A DNA stretch of 64,000 nt from Gorsachius magnificus. Lineage: Eukaryota > Chordata > Aves > Pelecaniformes > Ardeidae. The notes under the pieces are model-generated. The model worked only from the letters and a program-made list of their open reading frames with translations, did no database searches and was not told the DNA's origin. Below are positions 10,888 to 20,363 of the stretch, one piece after another. Location of the stretch: the NCBI GenBank assembly GCA_034008185.1, contig CM067084.1:2995385-3059384 (forward strand), written 5' to 3'. The position numbers were made by a program, and so were the translations under genes. Every line of letters begins with the position of its first letter. Within the stretch, counting starts at the first letter, position 1.

Positions 10888-13263
10888 CTAACACCAGTCA
10901 GGAAACAAAATGAGAATAAAGTTAACACAACAGCCATGTAAGCCTAAGAAGTCAGACACCATAAACCAGTATGATTTTATGTTTCCCCTTATTACTAGAG
11001 ATGGGAGTTCATTAAATTTTCAAGGCCAAACATGTCCCATGTTTTGTTGCTTTGTCCGCCTCTTATTTTCGCCATCTAAACTAGAACAAAGCCAGCTCTC
11101 GCTAGGGTGGGCAGCACCGTTCAGCTGATACCTGCAAATTATCCTGAGTTCGACACCTACATTTTGAATAACCTATGGTGTAAATATTCACTTCTGACTG
11201 ATGAGTGACATCCTCCGTGGTGAGCGCTGGGTGCACACTCTGCATTGCATTACGCTTTTTTGGAGCGTGTGGGTAGAGGTGTGTTTGCATATGGGATTTT
11301 GATACGTGTCAGTCATGGCACTGGCTGGAAACAGCACTAGGGAGGAATGTTTTTCTGATTAATTTAACCATTTAAGTAAAGCAGAGCGGCACTGATGGTG
11401 CTTTCTGGCAATAAGACAACTTCCCACCTTTAATTGCTTTACAGCGCACTGCGGGGGAAAATTTTGGGTTACAGCAGAGAGTCCCTCTGGAGGTGTTCGG
11501 TTGGTTGGTCTGTGGTTTGGTTTTTTTACCAAAAGGCAGCTTTACCAAACTACCCTACCGCAACTGTAGCTTTCGCAGCTCTCCACACACCGCTATGGAA
11601 ACCACAGCTCTGACACAATCGCTTAAGAGACCGGCCGTGGTTTTTGGCAGCGTGCACAACGGCAGCCTCACAAGGGAGCAGAACATTCTGACATCGGCAC
11701 CAATTTGCTCGTTATTTTCTCCTTTTAGTAGCCTTTGCCTAACGTGGTGATATCATGACACCGCATTCTCCTGGAGAAGCTGGTGGCTCATGGCTTAGAC
11801 AGGCATACCCTTTGCTGGGTAAAAAACTGGCTGGATGGCCAAGCCGAGAGAGTTGTAGTGAACGGAGTTAAATCCAGCTGGCGGCAGGGCACAAGTGGTG
11901 TCCCCCAGGGCTCGGCGTTGGGGCCAGTTCTGTTTAACATCTTTATCCATGATCTGGACGGGGATATCGAGTGCACCCTCAGTCAGTTTGCAGATGACAC
12001 CGAGCTGGGTGGGAGTGTGGATCTGCTGGAGGGGAGAAGGGCTCTGCAGAGGGACCTGGCCAGGCTGGATCCATGGGCCCAGCCCAGTTGGGTGAGGTTC
12101 AACAAGGCCAAGGGCTGGGTCCTGCCCTGGGGTCACAACCACCCCATGCAGCGCTCCAGGCGTGGGGCCCGGGGGGTGGTGCAGGCGGCTGAATATGAGC
12201 CAGCAGGGTGCCCAGGGGGCCAAGAGGGCCAGCGGCATCCGGGCTTGTATCAGGAGTGGTGTGGCCAGCAGGAGCAGGGCAGGGACCGTGCCCCTGTGCT
12301 GGGCACTGGGGAGGCCGCCCCTCGAATGCTGGGGTCAGGGTTGGGCCCCTCCCTCCCCGAAGGACCTGGAGGGGCTGGAGCGTGTCCAGAGAAGGGCAGC
12401 GGGGGGGGCCCCAGGGAACGGGCAATGGGACGAGGGGAAACGGCCTCAGGTTGTGCCAGGGGAGGGTTAGGTTGAACTTTAGGAAAAATTTCTTCACAGA
12501 AAAGGTTGTCAGGCCCTGGGAGGGGCTGCCCAGGGAAGGGGTCGAGTCCCCAGCCCTGGAGGGATTTAACAGCCGGGCAGAGGCGGCGCTGAGGGCCAGG
12601 GTTTGGGGGTGGGATGGCAGGGGTAGGGGAATGGTTGGGCCTGATCTTAAAGGGCTTTTCTAACCTAAATGATTCCACGACTCTATTCGATGATGCTGCT
12701 CCTAACCCCGGAAACAAATCCTGCATATGCACGGTCAGAATATACACATCATTTCCAGTATTACACAGCACTAAAGTGATTTCTAGCTGTTACTACAGCT
12801 CACAAACATAAAAACGGGCTGAGACACACACATATGTATGTACATACACATAAATATTTCTTCTTTTTCAACACATGTCTGAGAGTGCCGTACCCTAATT
12901 TAGGTAGGGGTCACCCAGGCAGGGCCACCTTCCCGCCCTGCGAACCTCACAGGGCTCAGCGACTCGCCTGGTCACACCGTGACCACCTCCCAAAGCCCCC
13001 CCAGCCCCTCCGGGCGGCCCCGTCCCAGCGTCTGCCCACCCACGCCCTTGGGGATCAGGTTATTTCTTGACATCGAGCGGACATTCCCCACACCACTGTG
13101 CCTGTCGGTCGCCCCCAGAGGCTGCCCTGCCGCCGCCCCCACGCCTGGCAGGCGGGCCCGGCACGGCAGCGGGCCTGCGGCCGGGTGGGAGAGGCGAGGG
13201 CCGGGCCGCCCTCCTACCGGGTCTCCTCAGGCGGGCGGGCGGCGGGAGCAAGCGGGAGCTCAC
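10888..13263 (-). other. Intron between R18 and R19-R20 exons (2376 bp)
   Basis: Contains the CR1 copy at 11757-12691 (plus) and part of the CpG island. The rest is unique sequence. Confidence 0.85.
11757..12691 (+). mobile_element. CR1 retrotransposon copy with internal deletion (plus)
   Basis: About 935 bp of CR1, antisense to ANK2. It begins at cattctcctggagaagctgg and encodes recognisable ORF2 reverse transcriptase: [20 protein letters not shown], then [20 protein letters not shown], then FADDTELGG. After roughly residue 115 the frame is broken. Text corresponding to the region between the VQRRA-like segment and the [13 protein letters not shown] segment is much shorter than in full copies, so a deletion of roughly 200 bp or more is likely. 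It ends with gatcttaaagggcttttcta and a degenerate gattccacgactctattcga tail. The copy is unusually G-rich for its family. Confidence 0.93.
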
Positions 13264-13530
13264 CTTGGCGGTCGCGTGGGGCGAGGCGCCCTTCTCCAGC
13301 AGCAGCAGGGCCACCTTCTGGTTGTCGTAATGGGCCGCCACGTGGAGGGGGGTGAGGCCGTTCTGTAAGGGCGGTTACGGCGTTAGGGAGGCGTTAGTGC
13401 CTGAGGGGAGCGGGACGGGAGCGGGGGCGGAGTGCAGCTGGACGTTAGCGGGGCAGAAGCGGCGGAGGGGGGCGAATCTGGGAAGCCCGGCGGCCGCAGG
13501 TCCCTCTCCCCAGAGCCCACGCTAAGCCAT
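12920..13530. promoter_or_regulatory. Intragenic CpG island around the R18 exon
   Basis: About 600 bp of very GC-rich sequence, with CpG densest at 13100-13520, where I count more than 40 CpGs by eye. It contains GGGCGG-type Sp1-like boxes on both strands (for example around 13230-13250 and 13430). It includes the R18 exon. Neighbouring introns are AT-rich. This could be an internal or antisense promoter, or simply a local GC-biased segment; no transcript start can be shown from sequence. Confidence 0.6.
13264..13362 (-). CDS. ANK2: ANK2 exon encoding ankyrin repeat R18 (CpG-rich exon)
   Basis: The exon has 33 codons, opening [19 protein letters not shown] and closing GASPHATAK. The protein appears unchanged from human ANK2 as I remember it, yet 32 of 33 codons end in G or C. 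For comparison, the R22 exon has 12 of 33. The acceptor is ccttacag and the donor gtgagc. The exon sits inside a CpG island, so its base composition is set by the local DNA, not by gene-wide codon preference. Confidence 0.96.
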
Positions 13531-13900
13531 TCCCCACAGCAACAGGGTGGGGAAAACCGGGTCTTGCTCCCCATGTTTATCCATTAGGATTTTGACAGGT
13601 TGGACAGCTTAATGGAATCGGCGCTTCCTGAGCGGCAGAAACTTATCTGCCCTCAGAGCCGCGTGCACCGTGCCCTCCCGCCGGGGACCCGAACCCGGCA
13701 CGCCCGGTACCGCGGTTTCCACAGCTAGCACACATGCCCGTCACCCCTGGGGAACATGACCCTAATCAAGCCAATGCCACCACGTGAAAGCAGCCCCAGC
13801 CTTCTTCCACATGCGTGTTTCATGCTGTTCTTTCCTAAGGAAGAATCCAAAACACTGCTGACTTTTTTGTTTGTTTGTTTGTTTTCTTTCTCGTCAGTAC
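13363..13900 (-). other. Intron between R17 and R18 exons (538 bp)
   Basis: Starts AT-rich with a (TTTG)n run near 13866-13884 and becomes strongly CpG-rich towards the R18 exon. Confidence 0.85.
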
Positions 13901-13999
13901 CTTGCCAGCCGAATCGGGAGAGGCACGGCGCTGCAGCAGGAGTTTTGCCACTTCCAGGCTCCCGTATTTGGCCGCCACATGCAAAGGTGTGAATCCCTT
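13901..13999 (-). CDS. ANK2: ANK2 exon encoding ankyrin repeat R17
   Basis: The exon has 33 codons, opening [19 protein letters not shown] and closing RASPDSAGK. From memory human ANK2 has GSLDVAK and RAAADSAGK here, so the helix D to E and the loop AA to SP changes bring the bird sequence closer to the ANK3 form (SASPDAAGK). The acceptor is tttttcag and the donor gtactg. A TTTG repeat lies just 3' of the donor. Confidence 0.96.
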
Positions 14000-15958
14000 C
14001 TGAAAAATGCCAGGAGATAAAAAGCAGATGTTTGCGTTAAAGGTCATACTGACATTTTAAGAACTATGCATTAAGTGCTTATTCTTCTACCTATATTCTA
14101 GCCAGCAAAATCGACAGCCGTTCCTAGGAAGAGCATCATCTCTTGAAAGCACTTGGAGAAGCATGAAATACAAGAAAATACTTTCCCTTTTGTTATTCTT
14201 CCCTACATACCTGCTGTCAGATGTTTTAGCTGATACAGACTCTACTAGGAACATACACCATGTGTGTGGGCAACAAAGGCACTTGTTCAAATTTCTACTC
14301 CAAGCCAGCTGCGCCTTTTAGTTTCATGACGACAACTTTAGAAATATTTCCTGTACCCATTGTTGCCATTAACAATCAAACACCAACTAAATTCACTGCC
14401 AAAAGCCCCGAACTTCGTATGCCTCCTTTGGAGAGTTTGTTGAAGAATGATTTGTATTTGGACTCAGGTATCCATACAGTTACCAAGTTCTGCTGCAGCC
14501 TCTGTCACGCCTGACTCAACAGCAGTGCTTTTGGAAACACACTGTGGCAAGACTAAAGATTTGGTCTTTTAAAAAAGAGCCCTTTTCTATTTGTTTTAAT
14601 AACGCTTGTCAGTCCAGCGTGGGCATAAGGTGTATGTCAAACTAACACGCTCTTTGCCTGTTCTTTTAATTTAAAAAAATCATGTTGATAAGGAAAACTC
14701 ACGGATGCAAGGCAGTAGGTGGCAGACTACACCGCTGACCCGATAGCAATTCCAGGGAGCTACAATGACCTATTTGCCTGACACATCAGTCGTGTGTAAT
14801 GTGTGTTATCATTATCCTCTTGTTCCATTAGTCCCACCTCAAAAAGAGTTTACGTCAGGGAATCTCAAATATTTCCAGTTCATGAATCACAGGTTTGTAG
14901 AGAGATTATCTAGTGAACTACATCTGCTCCTATTCATAATTCTAGAATGTTCCTGCAGCACTAAAGCAATCGCCATAAAGCAATATGGGAAATTAGGAAA
15001 GTATTTAGTGTATTTTTAGCCATTTTAAGGTGATTTAACAGCTGGATGAAAGGAGAACAGCAAGCATTCCCAGTAATCTGTGGATCATAAATTGAAAATT
15101 GCTGGTTTAATCTTCTAAGACCTGGAAGACATCCCATTGATCAAAAATATGTTTTAGGCTCCAGCTGTAAAATTAGGGGTACTTTTTCAAGACCAAAACT
15201 GATAGTGAGAATGAGGTGATTCTCACATAATCACATGCGATAAATTTGGAAAAGTTATCTTGGCAAATAATTCTATTCACAGCTATCTATTTTCTTACGC
15301 ATTCATAGCTCTGTTAGGAATCTACTGATAAACATTTTCGGCTAACAAAACAATAATGATTCTGCAGACGACTGTTTCTTTTACAACCCCAGACAAAATG
15401 GCCTATTGTGTCATATAACACCTCATTATGGAACCACTGAAAGTAGATCAAGCATTAGATGCAACGGGGCAGACGCTAACTTGTACGATTTAGGAACATT
15501 CCTTTCAGCTAGCAGAGACCAGAATTATTTTCCTATTTAAATAAACAAGGTATTGAAGAATAAGCTGGCCTGTTCGTAAAAAAAGCGTCGTTGTCATCCC
15601 TTTTTCCTTTTTTGAAAATTTTGGCCAAAAAAGCCCTAGCCATAACACAATGGGAAGAGAGAAACAAGTATGTCGTGTCCATTTTAAACATGTCAGGACC
15701 GTGCATTTATCATGATCTGCATTTGGCTCCAGTGGGAACCAAACTCCCAACTTCAGATGACAGCAAAACATGTCAAAATTTGATTAACTTCTGATACGCT
15801 ACTTCAGTCTACTGGATCACTGTTTAAGTAAGAGCAAAACAAAAGATCCGAACTAGTTCAAGTTCTCAGCGTGAAAGTAGATTCCTCATGGAACAGGCGT
15901 GCGCTGGCACGCACTGCCCGTGCTACCGGAATACAGAGGTAAAAGCGTTTTGTCTTAC
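14000..15958 (-). other. Intron between R15-R16 and R17 exons (1959 bp)
   Basis: AT-rich unique sequence with no recognisable repeat or gene. Confidence 0.75.
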
Positions 15959-16156
15959 TTTGGTGGACATGGAGTGCGAGGCACCCGCCTCTAGGAGCAC
16001 TGACGCGACGTCAACTTGTCCCTCTCTGGCAGAGATGTGCAGCGGGGTGTACCCGTTAGTTGTTGCAGCATCAGGGTGGGCCATGTGCTGTAGCAGCAGT
16101 TGGACGATCTCCGTTTTACCCAAGCGAGAAGCAATGTGCAGTGGAGTCTGTTCTTC
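15959..16156 (-). CDS. ANK2: ANK2 exon encoding ankyrin repeats R15 and R16
   Basis: The exon has 66 codons. R15 opens [19 protein letters not shown] and closes AHPDAATT; R16 opens [19 protein letters not shown] and closes [19 protein letters not shown] is an ANK2 marker. From memory human R16 ends AAHSLATK, so three of the last seven residues differ here. The acceptor is gttgtag and the donor gtaaga. Confidence 0.96.
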
Positions 16157-17004
16157 CTACAACTCAAATCGAGGAGATAATTAGTGCAGGTAGAACCACA
16201 CAATATTCTGGTTGATCCCAGTAGATCTATCTACGCTTTCGTCTTGCAATAAATCATAGATAGTACAAAAAAAAGGCAGTAACGGAGGGTTGGCGGGTTA
16301 ATTTTTGTGATGAGCTTTGGCAATGTCTTAATAGAATACAGAGAACTATGAAGAAAAACATTGTTTTTTCCTTTTATCAAGCAGATAGCGCCCATCACTG
16401 TGAGCATTGCTTGCTCCCCTTTGTGTTCTTAATTGGTTTTACAACAGCTGTACCTTGCTCTATGAACAGTCCCCTTGGTTTCAAAATCTGGCACTAATGG
16501 CTATCAGAACCTCTGATGTTTGGTTTTAGGACATGGCTGTGCACCTCCTTGCTCAGACAGAATAGCTATGGCTGGTCTCAGTCAGGCACATTGTACTGGG
16601 GTTGGACGGGAGGGGGTTAATTTTCATCACAGCAGCCCATATGGTGCTCTGCTTTAGATTTCTGACCAAGACAGCGCTGATAACGCACCAGTGTTTGATC
16701 AGCACTTACACAGTGCCAAGGCTTTCTCTGTTTCTCCCTCTACCCTCCACCATGGAATAGGCTGGGGGGAGGCGAGAGGCTGGGAAGGGACGCAGCCAGG
16801 ACAGCTGGCCCAGATTGACCGAAGAGATAATCCATACCATATAACATCATGCTCAGCAATAAAACTAGGGGGTGAATTTTTCCAAAGGAGCCGTTGCTCG
16901 GAGACTGGCTGCGCATCGGTCTGCTTGCGGGCGGTGGCGAGCAACTGCCTTTGCATTGCCTGTGGCAGGGAGGGGTTCGTTTGGTGGGTTTGTGGTTGTT
17001 GGTG

Positions 17005-17024
17005 TTTTTTTTTTTTTTTTTTTT
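17005..17024 (+). repeat. Poly(T) tract, 20 bp
   Basis: Pure T run preceded by a GT/GGT-rich stretch and followed by ctttctcc. Confidence 0.9.
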
Positions 17025-17326
17025 CTTTCTCCTTCACCTGTTAAACTGTCTTTATCTCAACCCAAGAGATTTTCTCGCTGTTGCCCTTCCAGTTCTCTCC
17101 CCCATCCTGCTGCAGGGGCAGCAAGCAGATGACTGAGCGGGGCTGAGCGGCCGGCCAGGGTCAGCCCACCACACACGTTCTCTTTGGAAAATCTATGCAT
17201 AAATACGTTACTGTTTTCAGAAGGGTTTTCAAGGTGTGCTTAATATTGAATCAACAGATCAAATAAAACTGAAACCGCTCCTCCCTAGCTCCTCTGCTTC
17301 AAGTCTGGTTTTGAGTAAGAGAAAGC

Positions 17327-17345
17327 AAAAAAAAAAAAAAAAAAA
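17327..17345 (+). repeat. Poly(A) tract, 19 bp
   Basis: Pure A run. An AATAAA lies about 60 bp upstream on the same strand, too far to argue for a retrocopy. Confidence 0.9.
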
Positions 17346-17364
17346 TTGTAAGCAGAACACCTAC

Positions 17365-17463
17365 CCTGGCTCGGGCATCAACCAGGGCCCCGTTTCTCAG
17401 GAGGCAGCGAACTACTTCCACTTGCCCAGCACGTGCCGCCATGTGCAACGCAGTTTCTCCACG
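17365..17463 (-). CDS. ANK2: ANK2 exon encoding ankyrin repeat R14
   Basis: The exon has 33 codons, opening [19 protein letters not shown] and closing [13 protein letters not shown] replaces [28 protein letters not shown] distinguishes it from ANK3 (SGQAEVV, QDGAQVEAKAK, from memory). The acceptor is ctgcag and the donor gtaggt. Confidence 0.96.
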
Positions 17464-19993
17464 CTGCAGAAAAGCAAAAGCATTTCAGTGTCCTAAACCT
17501 CCCTGAAGAAGCAGAGCTCCGACGGTGTAAATTCCACCCACATCAACTCATACAGAGACCCGCCTTTCTGCCAGCTGAGGATCTGACTTCAGACCCAGTA
17601 ACGGGCAGTTCAGAAGGGTGCGCGCGTACATGTCGCTGGGCTTGGGTACGCTTCCGTTTGCAAACTCGATGATCCCAAACGGAATCTCACTGCAGCGGGT
17701 CAGAATGAAAATCCTGGCTTATGGAAAATTCTGCCCTATAGACTCCCCTGGTCGCATATGTTCCTCAGCTTTCTAGGTAACAGCGCCTCAGCTCATGTGC
17801 CGCACAGGAGATAAGAGCTATCGAGCCTGTCTCTCTCAAGGCATTGCGAGGCACATGAGCCTCAAGATGGAAGGGGATATTTTTCCAGATGGTCTCTTCC
17901 TGCACACTGTGCGGAGCTGGCAGCATTAAAAGGCCTCGCAATGGCTGCGCACAGCCGAGCCAGCATGTGAAACGTGAAAAAATCTGTGCTCAACCAGCGT
18001 GGCTCTGTCTGCAGGCTATGGAATTAATCTTGTTTCAAGCCGTTCGTAGCTCACGGAATTTGAGGGAGAATATGAAATTTTGGAAAGCTGACTGGAGCGT
18101 TGTGGAATTTCAGAACAGGGTAACGAAGTACGGGTGATATATTCAAAGCGCTTTTTGCATAGATTTGCAAAGGAACGCTGAAAGTGAGCATTCCTTGACG
18201 ATGGTGTTTCTAAGCTTAATTTTGCACTGTCCAGCATTCAGAGCGCACCATCCTAAAGTGGACTACAGAGTCCCTGTGCAGCTCATCAGTATCTGGAACA
18301 TTAGGTAGTGGGACAGGTCGGTAACCAGGACCCTCTGTATTTATCCGCTGTGTTATGACAACGCAGCGGGACCGATTACTTCTTGACGTTAATTGTTCCT
18401 TCTCCTTACTCTAAAGCTGGAGTATATTCCGTTGTAAGGCTTTCACCCCCCACAACTATCAAGTTAAGCTGCAATTGCCAAAATGAACACTCTGGTCAAG
18501 ATCTTTTGCATCAGAATCAGGAGTCGCCGCCTTCTTGTCCTTCATCTAGACGTAGGAAAAGCAGCGGCTTGAGCTTGCCTACTATTAACGAGCTTCTAAT
18601 TAAAGCAATCCCTCTCCACACTTGATTTATCTTGTCATTTTAAAATCAACATTATATGACCAGCTGTGATTAGTAAGGAGGCAACAAACAAAATCCCACA
18701 GCTCTAGCTACAAATCTTAATAGAGAATTTCATCTATATAAACTTTATTACCCGAGGAATGAGCTGTTTAAAATGTGAATAAGGTTTACATTTCACACAG
18801 TCTACAGATCAAATTTCTATACAGACCCTTTTCTATTTGAATTAGCAAAGCAATTGAGCTTTTGGGAACAGCTAGTAACTCAAGAGGGAACTTCAGCTTA
18901 CCAAGTAAAAGCCAAGACACCTGTGTAGCATAAATTGTAGCGCGTTAAACTTTGCACACAAATGTCTGGTAACACAATACTTTTAATTGCTTCCATAGGA
19001 ATTCCTGGTCGGCTTTCATAGGATCAATAAAGTTTTTATAGAAAGATTGTGCCTATTAAAAAGTATGAAAGTAATAAGAGACTTTGTCAAGAAAAGTCTG
19101 TTCTAAGGATTCAAGCAAACAACTCGTCGTGCTCAACACCTTTACTAGGTTCCACGCATGATTCTTCTAACTGAGAAAAACTGATGAGTCCAGCGTACCT
19201 GGATTACTAAATTTTTGTTGTTGGGAACACTTATCTGTAACATCATTTACTGGTAAAAAGCTGCTTTCAAAGCGCAGGTGCTCATAAATTGAGTATTTGT
19301 CTATCCTGACAAATGCAAACAGCACGATATCTCTGGAACACAGCTCAGAAAAGCATCACGTTATTTCTATTGCTGTTATTCTTGGTAACTAGGCTATTGG
19401 TATACAAACACTGATTTCTATGGTAAGTCAGGTTCTGCATTTTGTGTTATCCCCCAAAGGTCACATTTTCTAGATTTAAGCACGTTTGCTTGAAAGGCAC
19501 CAGTCCCTGGAATTTCCCGTATAAGGGGAATATCTAGAGTTCAACTTTTTTACTTTTTAATTGTTAGGTTTTAAGCATTTGATACCCTTTCACAGATACA
19601 AATGCCACAATTTCATGGCAGCCAGTGAAGCTATGCAAGCAGAAATCAGAGCCGTTCGGACTTCAATTTCATCCTTCAGGACGGAAATGCAGTCTTCCCC
19701 GTGACTTGGCCTATAATCAGTTTTGGATGTATTTGGTGCGCTTTGCCTGTTTCTAAGGGAAACTTGACCTACTCCAGCACTGCTGAAGAAAACATGAAAC
19801 CACAGAGGGCGTATAATGCAGACGCAATTGCCATTTTCCCCTCTTCACTCGAGGTGCTAGGATCATTGCTCCTAAAATGCAACAAACTCATAAAGCAGTA
19901 TTAAAATGTGACCTTTGGTTGAGCTAGGCTGGTAGGCCAGACCCTTTTCGGAGGAGGGACTGCACGGATGATTCTAGTCAAAGCCATACTCAC
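17464..19993 (-). other. Intron between R13 and R14 exons (2530 bp)
   Basis: Unique AT-rich sequence. I see no mobile element, RNA gene or credible extra exon. Confidence 0.75.
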
Positions 19994-20092
19994 AATGTTA
20001 GTGACATCGGGAGAGGCTCCGTTCTGCAGCAGAAGGAGGACTATGTTCAAGTGGCCCATAAATGCAGCCACGTGTATTGGTGTGAGGCCCGA
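19994..20092 (-). CDS. ANK2: ANK2 exon encoding ankyrin repeat R13
   Basis: The exon has 33 codons, opening [19 protein letters not shown] and closing [13 protein letters not shown] replaces TPLH. The [15 protein letters not shown] segment is ANK2-specific; ANK3 has SQLMHHGASPNTTNV (from memory). The acceptor is tttcgcag and the donor gtgagt, close to consensus. Confidence 0.96.
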
Positions 20093-20264
20093 CTGCGAAA
20101 CAAAGCAAGAGCAGTTTTACTCCTCTGCACGGGCGTAAGGGAGGGGGCTGCTTCGTTTAAATAAAACTTAAGTGAAGGTGAGGCATGGAGAGGAGAGAGA
20201 AAAAAGGAAGCAAAAAGGGAGAGAGAAAAGGAATGTTTCTGCAGGACACGAAACATTTTTCTAC
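20093..20264 (-). other. Short intron between R12 and R13 exons (172 bp)
   Basis: Purine-rich on the plus strand, so strongly pyrimidine-rich on the sense strand ahead of the R13 acceptor. Confidence 0.9.
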
Positions 20265-20363
20265 CTCTGTTATAGCCTGGATTGAAGCCCCATATTTCAC
20301 CAGGAGTTCCATGACTTTGATGCGATTTTTCTTGCAGGCAATGTGCAGTGGAGTAAAACCATT
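20265..20363 (-). CDS. ANK2: ANK2 exon encoding ankyrin repeat R12
   Basis: The exon has 33 codons, opening [19 protein letters not shown] and closing GASIQAITE. The [11 protein letters not shown] helix is highly conserved across ankyrins; [13 protein letters not shown] is ANK2-type. The acceptor is tgcacag and the donor gtagaa. It is separated from R13 by only 172 bp. R11-R14 form the third described binding surface of the solenoid. Confidence 0.96.

Larger units (their letters stand above)
16157..17364 (-). other. Intron between R14 and R15-R16 exons (1208 bp)
   Basis: Holds a T20 run at 17005-17024 and an A19 run at 17327-17345, the latter just inside the R14 donor side. No mobile element recognised. 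Confidence 0.8.

Noticed and set aside
12099..12771. Several overlapping frames on both strands of more than 100 codons
   Set aside because: Shadows of the GC-rich CR1 copy at 11757-12691, where stop codons are rare.
12979..13368. Plus-strand frame of 129 codons over the CpG island
   Set aside because: Antisense shadow of the R18 exon and its GC-rich flanks; composition alone explains it.
17260..17345. AATAAA followed by poly(A) as a retrocopy tail
   Set aside because: The gap of about 60 bp is longer than normal for cleavage, and the body shows no gene similarity.
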